From a bacterium (GTDB lineage: Bacteria > Eisenbacteria > RBG-16-71-46 > CAIMUX01), in NCBI GenBank assembly GCA_030431975.1, contig JAUIHP010000008.1, positions 190,182 through 254,181 on the forward strand: 64,000 bases of DNA, read 5' to 3'. A model generated the notes under the pieces. That model was given only the letters and a program-made list of their open reading frames with translations. It searched no databases and was not told the DNA's origin. Position 1 is the stretch's first letter. Each line of letters starts with the position of its first letter. Shown here in pieces: positions 45,885-52,376 of this stretch. A program made the translations under genes and the position numbers.

Positions 45885-45986
45885 TGCGCACTTGGCCAAG
45901 GCCCGCACGCTCGCCCAGAGCCGAGATGTGGAAGATCCCGCATCCGGATCGGCCCGCACACTTGGCCAAGGTCTGCACGCTCACCC
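45885..45986. repeat. Imperfect 32-base direct repeat, 70-base spacing
   Basis: Copies at 45885-45916 and 45955-45986 share GCRCACTTGGCCAAGG and then GCACGCTCRCCC. Each contains the palindrome CTTGGCCAAG. They lie in a 415-base stretch (45602-46016) without a supported gene, between the HNH promoter and the DUF455 stop. Confidence 0.75.
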
Positions 45987-46016
45987 CAAAAGGGCGGCCT
46001 CCAACCGGCTGACGAT

Positions 46017-46847
46017 TTACTCGAACGGCTCGACCGGCTCCCCCGCCAGCGCGGCGATCTCTCGATCCGTAAAGCCTGCCGCCCGGCGTCCTTCCTTGTC
46101 GATCGGCCGCTTGCTCCGCTTCGGCTGGAATCTCTGGACCAACTCGATGAAGTGTTTTTCCGGGTTCAGGTCCCGTAGCTCGCAGGCGGCCCGGTACCAG
46201 GTCGTACCGATGGCGACGTGCCCGATTTCCTCGTCGTAAATCCGCTGCAACACGGCGGCGCTTTCATCGTCGCCGGCGGCTCCGAGTTTGTCCCGGAGGC
46301 TCTCCGAAACATCCAGCCCGCGTGCCTCCAGAATGCGCGGCACGACCCCGAGTCGACCGGGCAGATCCGTCCACTCGGTCGCGGTCTTCCACAGCCCGAG
46401 GTGGACGGGCTCCGAGCCAAACTCGCCTCCGAGCTTTCGCAGTCGCCGCATCAGCATCCGCGTGTGCATGACCTCTTCGCCGGCGACCTGGAGCATGGCC
46501 TGGTAGTACTCCCGGGGCTCGCCCGGAAAGTCGGCGACGGCCATCAACATCAACTCGATGGCGGCGAGTTCAATGTTGGCCACCGAGTGGAGAAGCTTGT
46601 AGCGCCCTTCGGGATTGCCGATCTTGGGCCGGTCCCGGATCTCCTGGGGTTCGACGACCGTCCAGTCGCGGGGCCGACCGGGGCGGACCACACCTAGTGG
46701 AGCCTCACCCGTCTTGGGATAGGAGAGTTTCTCGGTTCCGAGCTTCCGCGCAGCGGAGCAGAGCTTCACGGTGGCCCGAAGCTTCCGCTCCAGGTCCTCT
46801 TCCTCGAGAATCCCACGGATCTCGTCGATGACGGACCGTTCCAGCAT
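46017..46847 (-). CDS. DUF455 ferritin-like protein
   Basis: 276 aa. The pattern of metal-binding Glu/His in a four-helix bundle is clear: 'HSVANIELAAIELML', 'QVAGEEVMHTRMLMRRLRKLGG' and 'RIYDEEIGHVAIGTTWY'. The linking segment 'LGVVPRILEARGLDVS' is typical of DUF455 (tRNA-hydroxylase-like ferritin superfamily). The enzyme activity of the family is not established; a di-iron oxidase or hydroxylase is likely. It is divergent from the ECF sigma gene across 76 bases. Confidence 0.85.
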   Translation of the reverse strand: MLERSVIDEIRGILEEEDLERKLRATVKLCSAARKLGTEKLSYPKTGEAPLGVVRPGRPRDWTVVEPQEIRDRPKIGNPEGRYKLLHSVANIELAAIELMLMAVADFPGEPREYYQAMLQVAGEEVMHTRMLMRRLRKLGGEFGSEPVHLGLWKTATEWTDLPGRLGVVPRILEARGLDVSESLRDKLGAAGDDESAAVLQRIYDEEIGHVAIGTTWYRAACELRDLNPEKHFIELVQRFQPKRSKRPIDKEGRRAAGFTDREIAALAGEPVEPFE

Positions 46848-46888
46848 CCGATCTCTGCTCCCCTCTGGAGTCCTTCGCCATGGGTGGA

Positions 46889-46917
46889 TTGTCTAACTCG
46901 CCGGTCCAGGTTAGATT
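46889..46917 (+). promoter_or_regulatory. Promoter of the ECF sigma gene, placed for a leaderless start
   Basis: TTGTCT (46889-46894), a 17-base spacer and TAGATT (46912-46917). The expected transcription start, 7 bases on, coincides with the GTG start codon at 46924. Confidence 0.55.
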
Positions 46918-46923
46918 ACGGAG

Positions 46924-47562
46924 GTGAGTGATGAACAGGCCAGAACGCCGACCGGCGCCCTCACCTCTCCCGGCCCGAACTCCGCCGGACAGGGAACGCC
47001 GTCGCTCTCCAAGGAGACCTTGGATGCGGTCCGTCAACGGGACCCTGAGGCTCTGCGCGCCTTCTTCGATCACTTCTTCCCGCGTGTCTATCGGATTGCC
47101 CAGCGAACGGCTCGCAACAAGGAGACCGCAGAGGACATCGCCCAGGAAGTCTTCTACCGCATCTACCGGGCGGTCGAGCGGCTGGATCCGGAGCGGGACC
47201 CGAGTGGTTGGGTTACGACCATCACCCTCAATACCTGCCGCAAGCACTGGGCCTCCAAGGCCGAAGCTCAGGCCCGACAGACTCTCGGGTTCGAGGACCG
47301 GGAAGGTATCGAGGAACGGCTGCCCGCGGCGGTGGCCAACCCGCAGGAAATCCTGGAGTCGAGCGAGCAGAAGGGCCGCCTGGTGGCCGCTCTCGACCAA
47401 TTACCGGAGCCCATGCGGGAGACGATCGTCCTCCACGTCTACGGGGGGCTCGGCCATGACGAGATTGCCGAGGTGCTTGGAATTGGTCACGCGGCGGCGA
47501 GAAAGAGGTACTCCCGTGCGTTAGCCCGTTTGGGCGAGTTACTTGAGGAAGACGGCGCATGA
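46924..47562 (+). CDS. ECF RNA polymerase sigma factor
   Basis: 212 aa. A Pro/Ser/Gly-rich N-terminus of about 30 residues precedes region 2 ('LRAFFDHFFPRVYRIAQRTA', 'AEDIAQEVFYRIYRAVERL') and region 4 ('LPEPMRETIVLHVYGGLGHDEIAEVLGIGHAAARKRYSRA'; quoted as the span about 160-200). The GTG start at 46924 has purines directly against it and no correct Shine-Dalgarno spacing, which fits a leaderless mRNA. It overlaps the FecR-type gene by 4 bases (ATGA), the usual sigma/anti-sigma layout. Confidence 0.9.
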   Translation: MSDEQARTPTGALTSPGPNSAGQGTPSLSKETLDAVRQRDPEALRAFFDHFFPRVYRIAQRTARNKETAEDIAQEVFYRIYRAVERLDPERDPSGWVTTITLNTCRKHWASKAEAQARQTLGFEDREGIEERLPAAVANPQEILESSEQKGRLVAALDQLPEPMRETIVLHVYGGLGHDEIAEVLGIGHAAARKRYSRALARLGELLEEDGA

Positions 47563-48497
47563 GCAGCGACGATTTGGACATTACTCCCGAGCAAAGGAAG
47601 CTCGAGGAACAGCTGCGTGAACTTCCGGTTTCCGAACCGAATCCGGACTTTTTCGCCCGGCTGCGCGATGAGTTCGCCCACGGCAAGATTTCCAAGCCGC
47701 TGGACGAGCCGACTCTGCATGCCGTGGACGGAACCCGCGACGACTCCGGCGCGACCGGAGCAGCCGCCCCGGGAAGCACCCCCGGCGCCTTCGAGTCCCC
47801 GCTACACGAAAGCTCCGGCGCATTCGGCTCGGACTCGTCGCGGCGACGCGAGCCGTCCTCCCGGGGACGAAACCTTCGCCTCTTCCTCTTCCCCGCGATG
47901 GCGGCGGCGGCCGCGCTATTCCTGTTCCTCTTCCGACCGCCGACGAGCGAGTTCCAGGTTCGCGGAGAAGGAGGCGGCACCGTCGCCATCGGCGGCCTTA
48001 CGTTCCCCGTCACCGACACGGACGCCTACCGCGACCTTCTCGTCCCTGGGGCGATGTTCCACGTCGAGGGCGACATGGCGACCGTCCTCGAGTTCGAGGT
48101 CGGCGATCGTTACAAGCTGGTGGCGACACCGGGAGTGGAGATGACCGTCCCCGCAACCATCGGGAAGTCAGGCAGCGATCTGGAAATCACGAACGGAGAA
48201 ATCCGCGTCACGAGCATGGAGGGCCTGGCCCAGGCTCCCCTCTCGATCGATGCACCGGGCTCCCGGATCGACGTGATGGGAACCACGCTGGCCGTCATCT
48301 GCTCTCCTGACAGCGTCTGCGTTTGCCTACTCGACGGGAATGCGATGATGACGGACCGGGACGGATCTCCGATGCAGCTCGAGCCCGGCATGCGGCGGAT
48401 TCGCTTCAACGACAACGACGATCCGGACATGATCGAGCCGATCCGCGGCGACGAGCGAATGAAGCTCGAAGCGCTGCGGTCTCGCGTTGCCCCGTAG
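47559..48497 (+). CDS. FecR-type anti-sigma factor
   Basis: 312 aa. The N-terminal cytoplasmic segment (residues 1-100) should bind the sigma factor ('EQRKLEEQLRELPVSEPNPDFFARLRDEF'; here about 11-40). A membrane helix lies at about 106-127, followed by a periplasmic FecR-like beta domain (about 130-300) with 'DVMGTTLAVICSPDSVCVCLLDGNAMM' near 235-262. Its coupling to the ECF sigma gene supports the role. The usual zinc-binding HxxxCxxC motif is absent, so this is not a ZAS-type anti-sigma. What signal it senses is not visible, and no TonB transducer is adjacent. Confidence 0.75.
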   Translation: MSSDDLDITPEQRKLEEQLRELPVSEPNPDFFARLRDEFAHGKISKPLDEPTLHAVDGTRDDSGATGAAAPGSTPGAFESPLHESSGAFGSDSSRRREPSSRGRNLRLFLFPAMAAAAALFLFLFRPPTSEFQVRGEGGGTVAIGGLTFPVTDTDAYRDLLVPGAMFHVEGDMATVLEFEVGDRYKLVATPGVEMTVPATIGKSGSDLEITNGEIRVTSMEGLAQAPLSIDAPGSRIDVMGTTLAVICSPDSVCVCLLDGNAMMTDRDGSPMQLEPGMRRIRFNDNDDPDMIEPIRGDERMKLEALRSRVAP

Positions 48498-48522
48498 GCC
48501 CGCCCTCCCTCACAATCATCAG

Positions 48523-49680
48523 ATGTTCCAACTCGGCTCCCATCAATTCGACCGCGCGGTGTTTCTCGCTCCAATGGAGGCGGTCACCGAACGCCCCTTC
48601 CGTCGGCAATGTCGTCGGTTCGGAGCGGACATGGTCTATACCGAGTTCGTCAGCGCCGAGGGTTTGATTCGGGACATTGCCAAGTCGAAGAACAAGATTC
48701 TCCTCGCGCCGGACGAGCATCCGGTGGGCATCCAGATCTACGGCAACCGCAAGGAAGCCCTGGTCGAAGCTGCCCGTCTCTCCGAGCAGATGGGGCCCGA
48801 CGTCATCGACATCAACTTCGGTTGCCCAGTGAAGAAGGTCGCCTGCAAAGGAGTCGGCGCCGGGTCGGGACTGCTCCGCTACCCCGATCTTCTGCTCGAA
48901 CTGACCGAGGCCGTCGTCAAGGCAACGCAGCTGCCGGTCACGGTCAAGACCCGGCTGGGTTGGGATGACGACAACATCATCATCGTCGACCTCGCCAAGC
49001 GACTCGAAGACCTGGGCGTTCAGGCCCTCACACTGCATGCCCGCACCCGGTGTCAGATGTTCAAGGGCAAAGCCAACTGGGACTGGATCGCCAGGGTCAA
49101 GGAGGCGGTTTCCATTCCCGTCATCGGGAATGGTGACGTAACCGACCCTTCGGACGTCCTGCGCATGTTCGAGCACACGAATTGCGACGCCGTCATGATC
49201 GGGCGCGGCGCGATCGGCAACCCGTGGATCTTCTCGCGCTCCCGAGCCCTTCTGGACGGAGGCGCCGATCCCGGTCGTCCCCGATTCGAAGACCGGGTCC
49301 AGCTCTACCTCGACCTGATGACCGAAAACGTCGAGGAAAAGGGCGAAAAGCGTGCCGTGCTCGAGATGCGAAAGCACATCTCCGGCTATCTGCGCGGGAT
49401 GCCCAACATCTCGTGGCTGCGCGGCCGCCTGATGAAAGAAGAAAGTCTCGAGGGTGTGACGCGTGCCGTCGGCGAGTACCTCGACCGACTCTCCGACCCC
49501 GGCTTCGCCGGCCTTCGAGAGGCAGAGCCAACATCGAACGGTGCCGCCCATGCGGGTAGCGCAGGCAGCGCCGCCAACGCGGACGCGGAGTCGAGCGCGG
49601 AATCGGACGCAGACGCGGACGAATGGGATGACTTCGACTGCTCCGCAGCCGAGTCCTCAGAACTGGAGCCCAGCCGCTGA
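48523..49680 (+). CDS. dus: tRNA-dihydrouridine synthase
   Basis: 385 aa from ATG 48523; a TTG reading from 48487 would overlap the anti-sigma gene. TIM-barrel flavoenzyme that reduces uridines in tRNA. It has 'LAPMEAVTERPFRR', 'QIYGNRKE', the catalytic Cys in 'NFGCPVKKVACKGVGAG', 'VKTRLGWDD', 'LHARTRCQMFKGKANWDWI' and 'IGRGAIGNPWIF'. It is closest to DusB in motifs, but the exact subfamily is not decided. About 60 C-terminal residues are an Ala/Ser/Asp/Glu-rich acidic tail ('AESSAESDADADEWDD') not needed for the fold. Confidence 0.92.
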   Translation: MFQLGSHQFDRAVFLAPMEAVTERPFRRQCRRFGADMVYTEFVSAEGLIRDIAKSKNKILLAPDEHPVGIQIYGNRKEALVEAARLSEQMGPDVIDINFGCPVKKVACKGVGAGSGLLRYPDLLLELTEAVVKATQLPVTVKTRLGWDDDNIIIVDLAKRLEDLGVQALTLHARTRCQMFKGKANWDWIARVKEAVSIPVIGNGDVTDPSDVLRMFEHTNCDAVMIGRGAIGNPWIFSRSRALLDGGADPGRPRFEDRVQLYLDLMTENVEEKGEKRAVLEMRKHISGYLRGMPNISWLRGRLMKEESLEGVTRAVGEYLDRLSDPGFAGLREAEPTSNGAAHAGSAGSAANADAESSAESDADADEWDDFDCSAAESSELEPSR

Positions 49681-49742
49681 GCCGGCCCGCAGGACACGCC
49701 CTCTCGCGTGACTCGAACTCACGCCCTCAAGTCCTTGCCCGC

Positions 49743-50279
49743 GTGACGGATGAAGACTGGGCCAAACTCGTCTCCGCAGCAGGGGAAGCCGCCCGCCGAT
49801 CGCATCGACTTCTCAAGACGGCCGCACAGCTCCCGCCCGTCTCTCCGTCCGGACAGCCCCCGCGGTCCGGCAAGCGCCTGGAACTCGCTACCCAGCCGGA
49901 ATCCGGCAAGCAGCCGGAATCCGGTCCGGCCGCGTCTGCCACCGCACCCAGAGGCGCCGCCCTCCTCGTCCGTGGCGGCCGAATCTTTGCCGGCCCGGAA
50001 GTCCTGCCGATCGGAGAAGGCCCCTCCGCAGCCGAAGTGGTCGCCCTCTACGCCGCAAACATGGAAGGCCTCAAGTCTTTCCGTGTCCTGATTCTGCGTG
50101 GAGGTCCTCGCGGGGCCTCTGACGCCGGACCTCCCAGCGGCTCGACGCTGCAGATCCTGGCGGAGTTTGCTCCGCGGCTCAGGATCTTCTGGGGAACCGA
50201 CGCCCGGCCTGCCGGAGGCGAAACCGTGACTCAGCTCTTGCCGGGGGCCTTCGATCGGGCGCATCTTCCCACGACATGA
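49743..50279 (+). CDS. Cytidine-deaminase-fold protein lacking the zinc ligands
   Basis: 178 aa from GTG 49743. Residues 70-175 track homotetrameric cytidine deaminases: 'GAALLVRGGRIFAG', 'SAAEVVALYAANMEG', 'STLQILAEFAPRL' and 'QLLPGAFDRAHL'. The three zinc cysteines of the family are replaced: the C of CAE is A96, and both Cys of PCGAC are S132 and T135. The catalytic Glu remains (E98). A Pro/Gly/Ser-rich insert of about 45 residues separates an N-terminal helix from the fold. It overlaps the RpiB-like gene by 4 bases. Deamination is unlikely; a structural or regulatory role is inferred. Confidence 0.7.
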   Translation: MTDEDWAKLVSAAGEAARRSHRLLKTAAQLPPVSPSGQPPRSGKRLELATQPESGKQPESGPAASATAPRGAALLVRGGRIFAGPEVLPIGEGPSAAEVVALYAANMEGLKSFRVLILRGGPRGASDAGPPSGSTLQILAEFAPRLRIFWGTDARPAGGETVTQLLPGAFDRAHLPTT

Positions 50280-50908
50280 GCCAACGCACTGCCTACGACC
50301 CTCGCCCGCTCTACGAGGAACGAAACCTGGAACGGATTTCGGACCGTTTGGACCGTCCCCGGCAACGACTCGCCATCGGTGCCGACCACGGCGGATTCCC
50401 TCTTAAAGAGAAGCTCCGACGATTCCTCGAGGAGGAACTCAGAGTCCCGTACCTCGACTGCGGATGTGACTCCACCGATTCGGTCGACTACCCGGACATC
50501 GCGGTCCGTGTCGGTAAGGCGGTTCAAAGCGGCGAGGCCGAGCTCGGACTGATGATCGATGCCGCCGGTGTCGGATCGACGATGACTCTGAATCGACTCT
50601 CCGGAATTCGGGCCGCGCTCTGTCACGACCCGTATACGGCAAAGAACAGCCGCGCCCACAACGACGCCAATGTTCTCGTGCTCGGTTCGCAGGTCGTCCA
50701 TCCCGGTGAGGCCGCGCGGCTCCTTCGACTGTGGCTGAACAGCGAGTTCGAGGGCGGGCGGCATGCTCGACGGGTCGATAAGATCCGGGCGCTGGATCTC
50801 CACGGTCCGAGGGAGGAGTGCGGTTGCCAACGGCCCGACCCTGCCCAAACCGAATGCCAGTGCAGTGGGCTCAGGGGACCCGAATCTGATCAAAGAGGGA
50901 CCCGCTGA
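50276..50908 (+). CDS. RpiB/LacAB-family protein with altered active site
   Basis: 210 aa. The RpiB core runs from residue 31: D37-H38 ('ADHGGFPLK'), 'VDYPDIAVRVG', the active-site strand, 'GIRAALCHDPYTAKNSRAHNDANVLVLGS' (with H128; span about 110-138) and 'FEGGRHARRVDKI'. In RpiB the active-site strand reads ICGTG; here it is IDAAG (94-98), so the base Cys becomes D95 and the anion-hole Thr becomes A97. A 30-residue N-terminal extension and a Cys-rich tail ('ECGCQRPDPAQTECQC') are unusual. It is the second gene of the cdd-like/rpiB-like/deoC group, and the actual reaction is uncertain. Confidence 0.78.
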   Translation: MSQRTAYDPRPLYEERNLERISDRLDRPRQRLAIGADHGGFPLKEKLRRFLEEELRVPYLDCGCDSTDSVDYPDIAVRVGKAVQSGEAELGLMIDAAGVGSTMTLNRLSGIRAALCHDPYTAKNSRAHNDANVLVLGSQVVHPGEAARLLRLWLNSEFEGGRHARRVDKIRALDLHGPREECGCQRPDPAQTECQCSGLRGPESDQRGTR

Positions 50909-50968
50909 GTTGGAAGTTTCAAGGTCCGCGGAGCTTGAGGACTCGAAGTTCAAGGAAGGATCGCCCCG

Positions 50969-52012
50969 ATGAGTGATTCCCACGTCCCGGAAACCTGGGT
51001 TCGACAGATCGCTGACGAGGTCTCCCGCCGGCTGGCCGGTGGAGGCGCCAATCCCTCGGACGCCGGCAGCTCCGCCGGCAAGGCAGCCCCGACGAGTGCG
51101 TACCCGAGCGCAGCGTCGTCCTCTTCAGGCGGTTATGGCGAGGGTCCATCCGGCTCCACGGCGTCCTCTTCTTCAGGCGGCTACGGCGACGCATCGTCCG
51201 GCCCCACAGCGACTTCTTCAGGCGGCTACGACGCCGTTCCCTCCTGCGGCCCGGCCGGCTGCCGAGTCCCCGGATTCGAAAACGGACATGACGCCGAGCG
51301 CTTCCGCCTTCTTCAGGAGTACGGGGTCGCCCGCGTCGGATGCCTGCCCGGGGTCGGCGCCGTCGACCGCGAGTTGGCGGCGATGATCGACCACACGCAG
51401 CTCAAACCGGAAGCCACCGAGCGGGACATCGTCACGTTGTGCGAAGAAGCCCACTGTCACGGCTTCGCCTCCGTCTGTGTCCAGCCCATCTGGGTTCCCG
51501 TGGCCCACCGGGTCCTCGAGAACAGCCCCGTCCGCGTCTGCACCGTCATCGGCTTCCCGCACGGCGCCAACCGTGCTGAAGTCAAAGCCTACGAAACCCA
51601 GGTCGCGGTCGCCCAGGGAGCCCGGGAAGTGGACATGGTCATCCCAATCGGAGCCTTGAAAGGCGGCGACACCCGGACCGTGTCCAGGCATGTCGCCGCC
51701 GTCGTCGGCGCGGCGATTCCCGGAGTGATCGTGAAGGTCATTCTGGAAAACGCATTCCTCAACGACGACGAGAAACGGACCGCATCCCGGATCGTCAAGG
51801 AAGAGGGAGCCCATTTCGTCAAGACCTCGACCGGCTTCGGTCCGTCCGGAGCCACGCTGGATGACGTCCGCCTCATGCGGGAAGTGGTCGGCCCGAGGCT
51901 TGGCGTCAAGGCCGCCGGAGGAATCCGGGACACGGATGCCGCCCGCCGGATGGTCGAGGCCGGGGCCACCCGAATCGGCGCCTCCGCCTCCATCCAAATC
52001 GCCGGCAGCTGA
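50969..52012 (+). CDS. deoC: Deoxyribose-phosphate aldolase with encapsulation-peptide-like N-terminus
   Basis: 347 aa, about 100-120 longer than free DeoC. The catalytic domain (about 125-347) is intact: 'MIDHTQLKPEAT', 'VCTVIGFPHG', 'REVDMVIPIGALK', Schiff-base Lys285 in 'VKTSTGFGPSGAT' and Lys314 in 'GVKAAGGIRDTDAA'. It cleaves 2-deoxyribose 5-phosphate to glyceraldehyde 3-phosphate and acetaldehyde. The N-terminus has an amphipathic helix 'ETWVRQIADEVSRRL' (8-22), then about 70 residues of Ser/Gly/Ala with three SGGYG/SGGYD repeats, then 'PSCGPAGC'. The helix-plus-linker design is that of bacterial microcompartment cargo. ATG has AAGGAAGG upstream. Confidence 0.9.
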   Translation: MSDSHVPETWVRQIADEVSRRLAGGGANPSDAGSSAGKAAPTSAYPSAASSSSGGYGEGPSGSTASSSSGGYGDASSGPTATSSGGYDAVPSCGPAGCRVPGFENGHDAERFRLLQEYGVARVGCLPGVGAVDRELAAMIDHTQLKPEATERDIVTLCEEAHCHGFASVCVQPIWVPVAHRVLENSPVRVCTVIGFPHGANRAEVKAYETQVAVAQGAREVDMVIPIGALKGGDTRTVSRHVAAVVGAAIPGVIVKVILENAFLNDDEKRTASRIVKEEGAHFVKTSTGFGPSGATLDDVRLMREVVGPRLGVKAAGGIRDTDAARRMVEAGATRIGASASIQIAGS

Positions 52013-52090
52013 ATCTGCGCCGAGCCCGCACCGGGAACTCGGCCAGCGGGCGAGACGACGCCCCCGCTTTTCGTCGTCCGCTCCCAAGGT

Positions 52091-52186
52091 CCGTTCCCAT
52101 AACCCATCCGTTTCCATGGCCGTTCCCATAGCCCGTTCCCATAGCCCGTTCCCATAGCCCGTTCCCACAGCCCGTTCCCAAGGCCC
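52091..52186. repeat. 13-base tandem array upstream of the surface operon
   Basis: Five units of GTTCCCATAGCCC (52122-52186; the last two have one and two changes) preceded by degenerate copies from 52091. It lies in the gap after deoC (52013-52376) and before the predicted promoter, and holds no supported gene. Confidence 0.9.
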
Positions 52187-52236
52187 ATCCGCACTCCCTC
52201 GCAGTCAGGCTCACGGCGACTTCATGTCCCTGGTGA

Positions 52237-52265
52237 TTGACGTCCATCAGGTGGATTGTTAGCTT
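52237..52265 (+). promoter_or_regulatory. Candidate promoter of the surface-protein operon
   Basis: TTGACG (52237-52242), a 17-base spacer and TAGCTT (52260-52265), about 110 bases before the start codon chosen for the TonB-receptor-like gene. Confidence 0.5.
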
Positions 52266-52376
52266 CCCCCGAGTTCGCACCGGAGGACGGGGCATCTGCC
52301 ACCCATTCGCGAACACACGTTCCTTGGCCAACCACCGAACTGCCGTGTGGATCACGCAATCCAAGAGAGAAACCTC

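Noticed and set aside
49743..50279. Functional cytidine deaminase
   Set aside because: All three zinc-ligand cysteines are missing, so the standard mechanism is not possible.
52122..52186. CRISPR array
   Set aside because: The units are 13 bases, directly abutting with no spacers, and no cas gene is present.
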